Of a stretch of DNA of 64,000 nucleotides, positions 10,781-22,570 are shown piece by piece. Source of the DNA: Prosopocoilus inquinatus. Taxonomy: Eukaryota > Arthropoda > Insecta > Coleoptera > Lucanidae. Under the pieces are notes generated by a model. It made no database searches. It was given only the letters and a program-made list of their open reading frames with translations, and was not told the origin of the DNA. The DNA is taken from NCBI GenBank assembly GCA_036172665.1, contig CM069877.1:10932501-10996500 (forward strand), given 5' to 3'. The translations under genes and the position numbers were made by a program. The number at the start of each line of letters is the position of its first letter. The stretch's first letter is position 1.

Positions 10781-11415
10781 GGTAAGGAATGAGAAAACAA
10801 AGTGAGTAGACGGAGACAAAATAACAAAAAAAAAACACCAATCAGTGAAATTCGTGACATAAACGTTTTCTGACAGTATATTAGATCAGGAGTAATGAGA
10901 ATAGCGCATTCGCCCTCGAACAACAATAAAAAAGAACAACAGTTTCGGCGGAAATAAATAAAAGCAGGCAAAACTTCGCCAACCGGAGTAAATTAAACAT
11001 ATTTAAACTTGTTAAACCTACGCGACAGTTTAACGCAAAGGTTGATAATTAATTTTTTTCTGGGAACGCGATAAAATTAAGAAAACGCGGGTATGTCCAA
11101 GGAAGGGGCGCATCATTATTACAGACATAATTTTAGGTAAAATGCCTTTCTTCTAATAGTGAAATAGTTCAGGGTTCGTGAGAATAGCGTCGATTCGCAC
11201 TCGAACAACAATAAAAAAAAGAACAGATTCGGCGGATTTAAATAAAAGCAGACAAAACGTTGCCAGCCGGAGTAAATTAAAAATATTTAAACTTGTTAAA
11301 CGTACGCGACAGTTTAATGCAAAGGGTGACAATCAATTTTTTTTTGGGAAGGCGACAAAATTAAGAAAACGTGGGTATATCCAAGGAAGGGGCGCATTAT
11401 AATTAGAGACCGGAT
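10781..11415 (+). repeat. Tandem family A, two diverged units
   Basis: Two units about 283 bp apart share GAGAATAGCG, CTCGAACAACAATAAAA, GCCAACCGGAGTAAATTAAA and GGAAGGGGCGCAT. The flank near 10,785-10,890 and the CCAACCGGAGTAAA word link this block to the array at 12,642-13,716. Confidence 0.75.
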
Positions 11416-12060
11416 TTTAGGTAAAATGCCATTCTTTACTTTTTAAGGTTTTAAAGATTTTCTTTCACATTTTTTCGTTTCATTGGAGATAGAAACATTT
11501 GACCAACTTTTACTTCACCTAAATAACCTTTTTTTCAATTTTTTTCACCTGCTGCAACTTTTTCTCCACTTAACTTGCCTTTTTCGACCTAAATGATATA
11601 TTTGCTTGCAAAAATGGTAATTCTTGTATCTGCGTGGAAATTTTTCTTGTTGTCAATATCTTCAAATGTAAATTTTCATTACGGAAATTCTATCGATGCA
11701 ATAACCGCGTTCGGAATACCGAAACGTCTGAGTTCCTAACCTAGCTTAACGGATGGTGTTCCTGAGCGAGCAATGTAGCGCAACTTTAAAACACGAACTG
11801 CTAGAACTAGTAAAGCTGCTGGGGTTTCTGAAGTCGGCCCTTTCAAGAGATTAATAATATACTAATAAAAATATGCCAAAAGTTAAAAAGATGTGAAAAA
11901 GGCGTTCTCTGTGGCTGAATCAAATGGCACTACCATAAATGTGTTTCAAGTTTTAAATGGTAATTATTTATTGTTTCGCAGAGCTTATAGAAGTCGGCTG
12001 AATAAAATATTAAATTTCTTCCTAAATAATAAATTTTTACACCTTGCGTTTACAGCGATT
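11416..12060 (+). repeat. Dispersed repeat shared with 29,965-31,450
   Basis: Blocks TTTTTAAGGTTTTAAA, CATTTCATTGGAGATA, CACCTAAATAACC, GTGTTCCTGAGCGAG, AGTGGCTGAATCAAAT-like and TTATTGTTTCGCAGAG recur in the same order at 29,965-30,150 and 31,190-31,400. The distal copy is interrupted by unrelated sequence. No coding capacity is seen. Confidence 0.6.
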
Positions 12061-12641
12061 TAAAACAGCATAAAAACAGGCAATTCACCTAATTTTGTAG
12101 AAAACTGGAGTGTAACTTTAATTTTTATGCAAGAAATCAGTCCGGTCTTTAATTATAATGAAACCAACCATCAGGCTAAGGACCTGCAAGTGCATCACGC
12201 ATCAAATTTATAATTAAACACCAAAACCGCACCTCCCAGTTAATAGCGATCCGGATCCGAAAACCTCCGATAACAAATTAATTTTAACTAAGGATGCAAA
12301 GTTTAAAATAATGATCCCAGGGACGGGGGACAAAGGGGACGCAACGCTATTACAAAATACCAGGACCTGAAGGGTCGCGCAAAGGGCGCTAACAATATTT
12401 ACGACGCATCACAGTAATCGGTAATAATAATAATTTTCGCAAGGCAGGGCTCGGCTTCGTAGATTCTTGCCGGAAGGGCAACGGCCGGAGAAGGGGGTCC
12501 AGCAGCAAAGGGGTTTAATCATCAACTACGGCTTTGGTTCGAAACAAAGGTCCACCAAGACATCTGACACACAAGCAATTAGCTCGTCGGAAACAAATCT
12601 CACAAGTACAATGGCCTACGGGAAAAAGGGCCCAGCGAAAG
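12061..12641. other. No feature recognised
   Basis: Mixed sequence between two repeat blocks. No gene or repeat copy is recognisable. Confidence 0.4.
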
Positions 12642-13716
12642 AATAAAGCGATTCTTTCCTGCACAATATAAAACGTGAAGCTACTGAGAGAAACGTCTAA
12701 TTAGCCGAACTCCTCAGCGGTTGCTTAACGTGATCGAGATGGATAAGGGCAGAAAACCAACCAAGCGAAAAGAAGGAGACAGAATAAAAAAAAACACTGA
12801 TCAGCTAAATTCGTGACATCAGCTCTTCCACGAATGGTTAAATAGGTCGGGGATCATGAGAAAAGCCTCGACCCGAATTGCAAAGGCCATCCATAAAAGC
12901 AATGAAATCGACAAGAAAAATGAAAGTAGACCGGACGTCGCCAACCGGAGTAAAATTGGACGTATTTAAACCTATTTTAAAATAAAGCGATTCTTTCCTG
13001 CACAATATAAAACGAGAAGCTACTGAGAGAAACGTCTAATTAGCCGAACTGCTCAGCGGTTGCTTAACGTTATCGAGATGGATAAGGGCAGATAACCAAC
13101 CAAGCGAAAAGAAGGAGACAATAAAAACAACTCTAATCAGCTAAATTCTTGACATAATTTATTTGGCGAATGGTTAAATAGGTCGGGGATCATGAGAAAA
13201 GCCTCAATCCGAATTGCAAAGACCATAAAAGTAATGAAATCGACAAGAAAAATGAAAGTAGCCCAGACGTCGCCAACCGGAGTAAAATGGGACGTATTTA
13301 AACCTATTTTAAAATAAAGCGATTCTTTCCTGCACAAAATAAAACGTGAAGTCTACTGAGAGAAACCTCTAATTAGCCGAGCTCCTCAACGGTTGCTTAA
13401 CTTGATCAAGATGGGTAAGGGCAGAAAACCAACCAAGCTAAAAGAAGGAGACAGAATTAAAAAAAAACTCCAATCAGCTAAATTTGTGACATAATTTATT
13501 TGGAGAATGGTTAAATAGGTCGGAGATCATGAGAAAAGCCTCGATCCGAATTGCAAAGGCCATAAAAGCAGTGAAATCGACAAGAAAAATGAAAGTAGAC
13601 CGGACGTCGCCAACCGGAGTAAAATTGGACATATTTAAAAACCTATTTTAACTCAACGAAATAAATCCATTCCTTCCTGCACAAAATAAAACGTGAAGGC
13701 TACTGAAGCCGTTAAA
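12642..13716 (+). repeat. Tandem family A, three units and part of a fourth
   Basis: Units begin with AATAAAGCGATTCTTTCCTG at 12,642, 12,981 and 13,313, and with a diverged version near 13,660 (periods about 339, 332 and 347). Each contains CTAATTAGCCGA, GGTTGCTTAACG, CATGAGAAAAGCCTC, GAAATCGACAAGAAAAATGA and CGTCGCCAACCGGAGTAAAA. The fourth unit ends at the palindromic element that starts at 13,717. Confidence 0.9.
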
Positions 13717-13851
13717 GATCAAGCGCGCCGATCCGTGCAAAAAGTTTGCGAACGTTGTAGGCGCTTCCAATTTGGACGGATTACGAATTGGAAGCGCCTG
13801 AAATGTTCGCGAATGTTTTGCAAGCCATGGTGCGGATCGGCGCACTTGATC
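13717..13851. mobile_element. Palindromic MITE inserted in tandem family A
   Basis: The left arm starts GATCAAGCGCGCCGATCCG and the right arm ends with CGGATCGGCGCACTTGATC. The arms also share a TTTGCGAACGTT-like segment and AGGCGCTTCCAATT. The loop is about 10 bp. The arms are about 60 bp with several mismatches. No target duplication is clear. Short open frames on both strands here reflect the palindrome. Confidence 0.8.
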
Positions 13852-13929
13852 TGTACCTGCCTTAAGAAAAACCTCTAAATTTTAGTCAAACTCTTAGTCA
13901 TAAAAGGTCAATAATCCAGCGAGCGAGGG

Positions 13930-14250
13930 AGTATTCAAATTCTGGATTATAAAAAAAATCCTATCGGTCGGGCAACAATAAAGCAGCGTTCCGCGCTCAA
14001 TAATGTAACTCGGCGACTCATAGGAAATAAAACTGTGTTTTTCATGGTATAGGGTGTCCCAGAATGAAAGGGGAAAATGAACTGTAACAAAATCAAAGGT
14101 AGATGTAGGCGTGGCTTAGATGCAAACAACTCGGCTCGGCTTGTTTCATTCGAAAATTGAGAAAAGTTGGAGTTGCGATATTTGAACGGCCAATAAAAAT
14201 CAATTTGCCGTTACCTCATAAACTATAAAAAAGCGCGTGTCGGAAACGAA
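13930..14250 (-). repeat. Inverted copy of 5880-6150
   Basis: Read on the minus strand this block carries TATTGGCCGTTCAAATA, CCACGCCTACATCTACC, TTTGATTTTGTTACAGTTC and GCGGAACG followed by GCTTTATT, in the order seen at 5880-6150. An AGGGTGTCCCAGAATG word lies at about 14,048. Confidence 0.8.
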
Positions 14251-14264
14251 GTAACAAAAGTTTT

Positions 14265-14600
14265 GCTACCACCTTGTTATAATTACGTTAACTCCTGGTT
14301 ACTTACCGATGGCAAGTTTGCAAGTTGCGCTGTGAAGTCAATCAGCTGGTCTTTGAAGGAGAAGGGCATGGGTTTAAACAAATAATTAGGGTGCCAGGGA
14401 GAAACCCCAGATGATATGCGCACCGACTTGCTACCACCTGGTTACAATTACGGTAAGTCCTGGTTACTTACCGATGGCAAGTTTGCAAGTTGCGCTGTGA
14501 AGTTAATCAGCTGGTTTTTGACGGAGAAGGGCATGGGTTTAAACAAATAATTAGGGCGCCAAGGAGAGACCCCAGATGACCAACTCCCAGGGATCCACAG
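14265..14600 (-). repeat. Tandem pair related to the 4.5-5.35 kb mosaic repeat
   Basis: Two direct copies about 164 bp apart, marked by GGTTACTTACCGATGGC at about 14,298 and 14,462. They share AGTTGCGCTGTGAAGT, AATCAGCTGGT and GGGCATGGGTTTAAACAAAT. On the minus strand they resemble 5170-5350 (CAGCGCAACTT, ATCGGTAA, ACCAGG). Confidence 0.75.
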
Positions 14601-14813
14601 TGTGCACTGGTAATCGAAAACTTCCAGGAGATATCTTAACGTTCGAACATTCAAGGTAGTTTTTGCGAAAACACAGCGAAACAACAAAACGTTCTTCAAA
14701 ATAAATATGTTTAGGCACAGCAAATCGTAACATAACACGCACAGTAAGCAATCTAGCCTTAAGAGCCTAAAATAATCTAAATAATTCATACTCGATACGA
14801 GAGGAGCAGCTTG
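14601..14813. other. No feature recognised
   Basis: Mixed sequence between repeats. A 113-residue minus-strand frame overlapping it begins inside the repeat and is not supported. Confidence 0.4.
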
Positions 14814-14940
14814 TGCTCGATTTCTTCACCTTTTGATAAATTTATCTGCCAGTTAATATCCTCGGAAACTATTATCGATACAATGGTTACCAAGGATAAT
14901 ACCTGGCAAATAAATTTATTAGGAGGTGAATAAATCGGGC
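14814..14940 (-). mobile_element. GCCCGATTTCTTCACCT-ended MITE, copy 1
   Basis: Ends are GCTCGATTTCTTCACC and its complement GGTGAATAAATCGGGC, with internal ATAAATTTATCTGCCAG and its complement. Other copies are at 28,713, 28,961 and 31,782. Here it lies on the other strand relative to the adjoining minisatellite, consistent with inversion of the whole composite. Confidence 0.8.
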
Positions 14941-15037
14941 ATAAATCGTGAATTTGTGTGGGGATGCCATGTGCCCTATATCATGAATTTGTACGGAGAT
15001 GCTATGTAGTAACTCAGGAGGTGAAGAAATCGGGAAA
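14941..15037 (-). repeat. Inverted 34-bp minisatellite units
   Basis: GTGAATTTGTGTGGGGATG and ATGAATTTGTACGGAGATGC are reverse complements of the minisatellite monomers at 28.5 and 31.5 kb. They end in a second MITE-end-like word, GGAGGTGAAGAAATCGGG. Confidence 0.8.
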
Positions 15038-15040
15038 TTA

Positions 15041-15150
15041 GGCTCGGTATTATAAAGGCGAGTTAGCTTTAACTATTGGTTTATTCCCATGGTAACAATT
15101 GTTGTTATGGCAATAAACTGGTAGTTAAAGTTCATTTATAATACCGGACC
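15041..15150. mobile_element. PIF/Harbinger-like MITE with TTA duplication
   Basis: The left end GGCTCGGTATTATAAA and the right end TTTATAATACCGGACC are complementary. Pairing continues through TTTAACTA and TTTATTCCCAT. TTA flanks both sides (15,038-15,040 and 15,151-15,153). Length is 110 bp with no coding capacity. Confidence 0.8.
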
Positions 15151-15153
15151 TTA

Positions 15154-16225
15154 AGCAATGAAGAAAACTAATTAGGTTCAGTACCTTCGTAGTGACGTGA
15201 AACGATAATTCAATCTACTTACTTAAATTAACGCTGGTTTAAAACCACATGAGAAATCGCTAACTGGTACACGCAAGTATGTGCCCCGAAAATATAAAAA
15301 TCGATGGCTTTGTGGCAACACCGCGTATCATCAAAATTTGCTAATTTTCGGTTTTTGTCATTTTGAACCTCCAGTGCTGATAAGAAAACAAAATTCGGTT
15401 GAAAATTGTCACTAAACGTCATGCGTAATAGAAATCAAATAAATCTTTCTGTCTCAATTTTAGACAGTTTTTACCTTCTCCTGAAAAGTTGGCAAAATGT
15501 TGACACGCGTTATTGCCACTAAGCCATCGATAAGTAAACAATTACGATAATTAGAAAACAGAAATGTACGTTATGGATCTGAGGTTCCAGTCGGTCGGTA
15601 TGGCCGCCTGATGGTCTCGGACAAATGTCAGCCCTCACTCCGGAATAAACCAAATGATACATGCGAACGTACCAAGCTCGTGTCCCGATGACTTCGAACA
15701 GGTACGTCATAGGGGCGACCTCGGAGAAGTGAATCATTCACGGTGTTCAAGCGCAGAAGCGAAAATAGGAAACGAGAATAGGAACGGACTAGGAACCAAA
15801 AATAGAAGCAGATGACAAGCTATGATAAAACAAAGAAATCACTTATTACCCGCGCTACATCGCAACCTAATTACCTCAGATTTTTATTTTTGGACCGGAT
15901 AGTCCGCTCGGAAGTATTTGTTCAAGAACAAGTCAAATAACATAGGGGGGATAGGGCCTATGTAATTCCAAATACACTGTTTTGCAGAATTTTCATCAAT
16001 TCGTGCAATACACTAAAACGTGTGTTTATTTTATCGTACTAAACGGCCTTCTATCAGCTGAAATAGGTAAGCTAATCTCTCCACAGGAAGCGATGCGAGT
16101 GATTACCTAAGATCAATGGAAGTTTTAATTTCAAACGGTGTCACTATTACGCTGTTTTAACACTTTACTAAATCAAACACATACCACACGTGGTTGCCGA
16201 AATGTAACTAAGAATTTACCCGTAA
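15154..16225. other. Mostly unique, with decayed mosaic-repeat pieces
   Basis: Includes a relative of the 4.1 kb stem word near 15,250-15,300 and an inverted piece of the 3.7/4.8 kb repeat near 15,820-15,880 (AACAAAGAAATCAC, CGCAACCTAATTACCTC). No gene is recognised. Confidence 0.5.
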
Positions 16226-16335
16226 CAGTTTCACTTGTGGGTGTGGCTTAATCCGGGCGATTAAACGTCGAGTGTTTGGTTGGACCGACGACCAACCGCA
16301 GTGAATTTATTGTTAAAAATTTATTAGGATTCGTG
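16226..16335 (-). repeat. Inverted copy of 5730-5845
   Basis: GTGGGTGTGGCTTAATCC, GATTAAACGTCGAGTGTTTG and GCAGTGAATTTATT are the complement of words at 5730-5845, including the CCAACCAAAC and AAGCCACGCC words. Confidence 0.75.
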
Positions 16336-16384
16336 TTAATGTATTTTAGCTAAAAATAGTAAAGGAGACTGTGGTTTAAGAAAT

Positions 16385-16459
16385 AATTGAAATTAATCTC
16401 CGCCCACACGGATCCCCCAACGGATATAAAATTATTGTGGGCGGAGATTAATTGCAATT
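16385..16459. repeat. Perfect-like hairpin
   Basis: The left arm AATTGAAATTAATCTCCGCC continues CACA. The right arm is TGTGGGCGGAGATTAATTGC followed by AATT. The arms of about 24 bp are complementary with one mismatch around a 27-bp loop. It could be a small MITE or a structured RNA stem. Confidence 0.8.
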
Positions 16460-17360
16460 AATTTATTTTCAAATAAAACACCCGATATTTCTAATAACTA
16501 ATTTATTAACAAACATTACACTAACACTAATTTATATCATGCTAACTATAAACTAATTTATTTTAACAAAAGCCGCACGATCAGTTATCTAATTAATTTT
16601 AATTAGAACTGCCCTTTATTGCGTCGGCCGACTACTTAAGTATCCGAGCTGGTTTCGAGATTCCCTCCGTCGCACGTCGCCGGCGCCGTCAGGCCAACAT
16701 TCAAGGCCAGAAGTTACCCAGAAAATTCCGTCGCGGAAGCAGACAGACTGACGCCGAAGGTTCGAAATTACATCGCGTCAGGCTCTGACGTATGTAGCCT
16801 CCGTCAATTAACGTCGATGAATCATCACATTATTAATATTCGATCATAGACAGGAGCGACGCGACGGTGTGCGTCAACCTTAAAGCATGAGCCAGCGAAT
16901 CAACCCTCTCTTTTGTAAGCAATAAACACGTCAAGTAGAACTGATAACGCCGACTTAATTACGCCTCCAGTTTGCGATCTTCATCGGCGACTGCGAAATT
17001 TACAGCCGACGCCGACGAGGACGTTGTAAACCCCGACGACTGTCACCCCCCCGAGCGCTAGGCCAAATAAAACAAGCGCCCTCCTCGAATAAATAAATCC
17101 AGCGGAGGAGGAAATTAATCCCGGCATCGCGAAAATAAAATTTTGTTACGGGGAGGGGTAGAGGAGTCACGTTTGTTTCATTGGATGAAGAAACGCGAAT
17201 CCGTTAATCCAACCCCCGATATAATCAACAAGTGAACACTGCATGCATAATTGAACCTGTTGCATCCGTTTCTTTGCTGACGTGATGGGAGAGAATGTCT
17301 TTGGGGGGGGGGGGGGGGTGGTGGTTCAAACAATTCTGGAAGTTGCAAAACTCGTGCTGG
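16460..17360. other. Unique sequence with a GC-richer part
   Basis: 16,640-17,130 is CpG-containing and non-repetitive. A G tract of about 18 bases starts at 17,301. No gene is recognised. Confidence 0.45.
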
Positions 17361-17361
17361 G

Positions 17362-17528
17362 CGATAATGCGTAGTGCCATCTACCAAGATATTTTTATGT
17401 GTTAGTACGATTACCCTGAAGTCTGATCTGTCCCCACCCACCACGATAATGCGTAGTGCCATCTGCCAAGATATTTTTGTGTGTTAGTACGATTACCTTG
17501 AAGTCTGATCTGTCCCCTTCCACTTCCC
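17362..17528 (+). repeat. 83-bp tandem duplication
   Basis: Two copies about 82-83 bp apart share GATAATGCGTAGTGCCATCT, CCAAGATATTTTT and GTGTTAGTACGATTACC, with very few differences. This points to a recent duplication. Confidence 0.9.
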
Positions 17529-18382
17529 ACCACCACCCAATACAGTGTGCAGTTGATGTTAACCCCAATTCACCGAGCAGATAACAGATAAACCGAAGCG
17601 TCTTGCCATCAAACTTTCTTCTTTCCGACGTATAAAAAAAAATCCAGAGTGAAGTGAAATACACAAATTGCATTTCCAAGTTTGAGGATTTCATTAAAAA
17701 ATTTAAACGCATCAGCTCGCCTCCGGCGCGGCTCGGCCCGGCGTTCCTCTCGGGGGAGGACGAGGTGTCACGGGGGGGAATCGCGCGCCATTCGCGAGTT
17801 ATGAGACCCGCCCGAAATGCAAAGAAAAAAAAAAACGAGAAAAAAGAACTTCTCGGGCGAACTTCCCGTCTCTTTGAGACGGAGTGTTTTCCGCACGATA
17901 AACGCCGACAAAGTCAGGGACGCGAGGAGTAAAAAGACGCTAACTTTATTAGCGCTTCCTGGACGGCCGTCGCGACGCGGCGCCAAGTTCTCCGGCCGGG
18001 CCGGCGATTTTAATTACGTCGTCAAAGGAGAAGGAAAGGGACGGGCCGCCGCGTGTGCGGAAGGGAAATAAATAATCGGGGCGCGTCTTGAAAACGAGCG
18101 CGCAAAGAGGGCGTTAGTGCTAAAAAGATTTAAGAGCGTCCCTCTTAAACATAAACTAAAGCTTAGGCTCCACAAAGTGAAACGGACTGGGGTTGGCCCT
18201 GCAGCAGTCGAAGGGATTAAATAAGCAAGTGGATAAGAGCCCAGGAGATTAAAACTGCCCTTCTTCTCCTCCTCCGCCCCCCCCCCCTTTCATTCATTCG
18301 CACAAATGCTTTTAATTGTTAGTAGTTACACTTACTCAACGTTAAGGAATGCAAAAATCTAAATGCACACGCACAAATGCTA
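17529..18382. other. GC-rich unique sequence
   Basis: 17,710-18,110 is GC- and CpG-rich with A runs. Two overlapping frames on opposite strands are unconvincing. A C run lies at about 18,277-18,288. Confidence 0.4.
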
Positions 18383-21300
18383 ACCAAAATTCAAATAACG
18401 GGGCCCGTATTTCGTTTACACCCGTCACTAAGCAATGCCCGTTAAATAAATTACAGACCAATTTACCGAGTTTGTTGTGCTGATTATGAACCTTCCGAGA
18501 AGTAAACGTGTAAGAATCCAGATTATTATTCTTTATAATTCAGCACACTTTATTTAATTCGGATATTTTATTAAATTAGAACTCGTATCATGTCAAGAAA
18601 ACTTTGGTCTACACCTAATGCAAAGCTGACGCAGACTAAAGTAGGTCAAGCAATTCAAATAAATAGGTGGCTTTTCTTATCAGAAGAGGAGTTCGTCAAG
18701 ATAGTTGTCACGGCACACGAACTCCCTGTCACCTAGAAAAGTGCCTCTTTAGTGCCGATTGTAGCTTAGTTTCTGTGTCACGCGAGTTTAAACAAAATAG
18801 AAACTTGTTGCTTTAAATTCAGCATCTAGCAAAGGGAACTGATTTTTGTTGCTCTTTCCTTCTTTCTTTTTTATATTCTAGTTTAATTGTATGTTCATTG
18901 TTAAATTTTAGTTAGTTAACCGATTTTATTAAAAACCAAATCACGAATAACGGGACCCATGTTTCGTTTACACCCGTCACTAAACAATGCCCGTTAAATA
19001 AATTATAGACCAATTTACCGAGTTTGTTGTGCTGATTATGTACCTTCCGAGAAGTATACGTGTAAGAATCCGGATTATTATTTTTTATAATTCAACACAC
19101 TTTATTTAATTCGGATATTTTATTAAATTAGAACTTGTATAATGACAAGTATGATTCGTATCATGTCAAGAAAACCTTGGTCTACACCTAATGCAAAGCT
19201 GACGCAGACTAAAGTAGGTGAAGCAATTCAAATAAATAGGTAACTTTTCTTATCAGAAGAGGAGTTCGTCAAGGTAGTTGTCACGGCACACGAACTCCCT
19301 GTCACCTAGAAAAGTGCCTCTTCAGTGCCGATTGTAAATTAGTTTCTGTGTCACGCGTCGTGAAGTTTTCAAAATTCGAATTTTTTTTAAACAGTCACTT
19401 TCCATAATTTACTTTAATTTAAATAAAGTGTACTTAAGAAGCGTCTACGATCGGTGGGGGGAGTTTAAATAAAATAGAAAATTGTTCCTTTAAATTCAGC
19501 ATCTAGCAAAGGGAACTGATTTTTGTTGGTCTTTCCTTCTTTCTTGTTTTCTATTCTAGTTTAATTTTATGTTCATTGTTAAATTTTAGTTAGTTAACCG
19601 ATTTTATTAAATACCAAATCACGAATAACGGGACCCGTATTTCGTTTACAACCGTCACTAAACAATGCGTCTTAAATAAATTATAAACCAATTTACCGAG
19701 TTTGTTGTGCTGATTATGAACCTTCCGAGAAGTAAACGTATAAGAATCCAGATTATTTTTTTTTATAATTCAGCACACTTTATTTAATTCGGATATTTTA
19801 TTAAATTAGAACTTGTATAATGATAAGTATGATTCGTATCATGTCAAGAAAACCTTGGTCTACACCTAATGCAAAGCTGACGCAGACTAAAGTAGGTGAA
19901 GCAATTCAAATAAATAGGTAACTTTTCTTATCAGAAGAGGAGTTCGTCAAGGTAGTTGTCACGGCACACGAACTCCCTGTCACCTAGAAAAGTGCCTCTT
20001 CAGTGCCGATTGTAAATTAGTTTCTGTGTCACGCGTCGTGAAGTTTTCAAAATTCTAATTTTTTTTTCAAACAGTCAATTTTCCTAATTTACTTTAATTT
20101 AAATAAAGTGTACCTAAGAAGCGTCTACGATCGGCGAGGGGTAGTTTAAATAAAATGGAAAATTGTTGCTTTAAATTCAGCATCTAGCAAAGGGAACTGA
20201 TTTTTGTTGGTCTTTCCTTCTTTCTTGTTTTCTATTCTAGTTTAATTTTATGTTCATTGTTAAATTTTAGTTAGTTAACCGATTTTATTAAATACCAAAT
20301 CACGAATAACAGGACCCGTATTTCATTTACACCCGTCACTAAACAATGCCCGTTAAATAAATTACAGACCAATTTACCGAGTTTGTTCTGCTGATTATGA
20401 ACCTTCCGAGAAGTATACGTGTAAGAATCCGGATTATTATTTTATATAATTCAACACACTTTATTTAATTCGGATATTTTATTAAATTAGAACTTGTATA
20501 ATGACAAGTATGATTCGTATCATGTCAAGAAAACCTTGGTCTACACCTAATGCAAAGCTGACGCAGACTAAAGTAGGTGAAGCAATTCAAATAAATAGGT
20601 AGCTTTTCTTATCAGAAGAGGAGTTCGTCAAGGTAGTTGTCACGGCACACGAACTCCCTGTCACCTAGAAAAGTGCCTCTTCAGTGCCGATTGTAACTTA
20701 GTTTCTGTGTCACGCGTCGTGAAGTTTTCAAAATTCTAATTTTTTTTTCAAACAGTCAATTTTCCTAATTTACTTTAATTTAAATAAAGTGTACCTAAGA
20801 AGCGTCTACGATCGGCGAGGGGTAGTTTAAATAAAATGGAAAATTGTTGCTTTAAATTCAGCATCTAGCAAAGGGAACTGATTTTTGTTGGTCTTTCCTT
20901 CTTTCTTGTTTTATATTCTAGTTTAATTTTATGTTCATTGTTAAATTTTAGTTAGTTAACCGATTTTATTAAATACCAAATCACGAATAACGGGACCCGT
21001 ATTTCGTTTACAACCGTCACTAAACAATGCGTCTTAAATAAATTATAAACCAATTTACCGAGTTTGTTGTGCTGATTATGAACCTTCCGAGAAGTAAACG
21101 TATAAGAATCCAGATTATTTTTTTTTATAATTCAGCACACTTTATTTAATTCGGATATTTTATTAAATTAGAACTTGTATAATGATAAGTATGATTCGTA
21201 TCATGTCAAGAAAACCTTGGTCTACACCTAATGCAAAGCTGACGCAGACTAAAGTAGGTGAAGCAATTCAAATAAATAGGTAACTTTTCTTATCAGAAGA

Positions 21301-21655
21301 GGAGTTCGTCAAGGTAGTTGTCACGGCACACGAACTCCCTGTCACCTAGAAAAGTGCCTCTTCAGTGCCGATTGTAAATTAGTTTCTGTGTCACGCGTCG
21401 TGAAGTTTTCAAAATTCTAATTTTTTTTTCAAACAGTCAATTTTCCTAATTTACTTTAATTTAAATAAAGTGTACCTAAGAAGCGTCTACGATCGGCGAG
21501 GGGTAGTTTAAATAAAATGGAAAATTGTTGCTTTAAATTCAGCCTCTAGCAAAGGGAACTGATTTTTGTTGGTCTTTCCTTCTCTCTTTTTTATATTCAA
21601 GTTTAACTTTATGTTAATTGTTAAATTTTAGTTAGTTAACCGATTTAATTAAATT
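18383..21655 (+). repeat. Roughly 680-bp satellite, five units in higher-order arrangement
   Basis: Units start with ACCAAATCACGAATAAC or a variant at about 18,383, 18,935, 19,613, 20,294 and 20,975 (periods 552, 678, 681 and 681). The first is shortened by two internal deletions. Units 3 and 5 share private variants (AACCGTCACTAAACAATGCG, GAAGTAAACGTATAAG). Units 2 and 4 share others (AAGTATACGTGTAAGAATCC, AATTCAACACAC). The repeating entity is therefore a dimer of about 1.36 kb. No ORF is conserved. A solitary relic is at 38,090-38,390. Confidence 0.95.
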
Positions 21656-22215
21656 TACATGTTGCTTTGTTTTTAATTTTTTTATTATACTAAAATTTCT
21701 CTTAAGTTTGAATATATCTTGTAACTTAAAGCTTCGGATTTTTATTTAAACGATAATAAGGAACGACTATTAAATAAACATAGAAAGAGATAAGGAGTGA
21801 ACCGTTTTCGACAATGCCAAAAAATATAAGCAGACACCACTCGAGCAATTCGCGGAAAACGATTTGAAAATCGATTTCTAGCTTCCCATGCTAAAACCAG
21901 GGCGCTACTAACAAAGAAATCGAAATTCAACATTGTACGGATTGCAAAAAAAAAAATTGGAAACAAAAGGGGGTGAAAAGTGTGTTTTCAACCCCCGTCC
22001 GCACGTACTCTACGAATAGATATTCCATTCATTTCATTCACCATGTCGCAAATAGCTTTCGGGGTTGTAGGGGCGTAGGTAGAGCTTTTAAACAATCGAA
22101 TTACATTTGTTTAAATTAATCTTTGTGTCTCGGGGTTTTCTTTCTAGTCCGGCTTTAGGGAATCGCGTGGGGGGGGTACTTCGTTGCTGTTGTAGGGAGG
22201 TTGATGGCCTTGAGG
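21656..22215. other. No feature recognised
   Basis: AT-rich transition out of the satellite. A short minus-strand frame at 21,742-21,966 has no recognisable family. Confidence 0.4.
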
Positions 22216-22217
22216 TG

Positions 22218-22570
22218 TTTCCTTGTAGCTTCTCTTGAGTGAAGGAAAAAGTATTTTGCCTACAGTATGAAACGAAATGAGTTCGTGCGTGTATTTAGAT
22301 TTCGCGCAAATGTTCTTACCACGCACTCCGAGTCTTTATCGTCGCGATTTACTTACTTTAATGCATCTTAATAGCCTCTTGGAAGAAAAAAAAAACGGTA
22401 TTTTGCCTGCGGTGCGAAGTGAAATGAGTTCGCGCGCGTCTTTGGACCGACCACGCTCCCTCGCGCAGGTGTTCTCACCAGTCTCATCGTCGTGATTTAT
22501 TTACTTTGACATATCTTAATGGTCCCTTGAATGAAGGAAAACAGTGTTTTGCGTACAGCGTTTCCGTTCC
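22218..22570 (+). repeat. About 147-bp tandem repeat, two and a half units
   Basis: GAAGGAAAAAGTATTTTGCC, its variant near 22,390 and another near 22,533 mark three starts. Units share GAAATGAGTTCG, CGTCGTGATTTA-like and TTAATG words. The repeat drops out after about 22,570. Confidence 0.75.

Noticed and set aside
18383..21655. Hammerhead ribozyme in the satellite
   Set aside because: The conserved core (CTGATGA and GAAA at proper spacing) was not seen, and CTGACGCAGAC does not fit.
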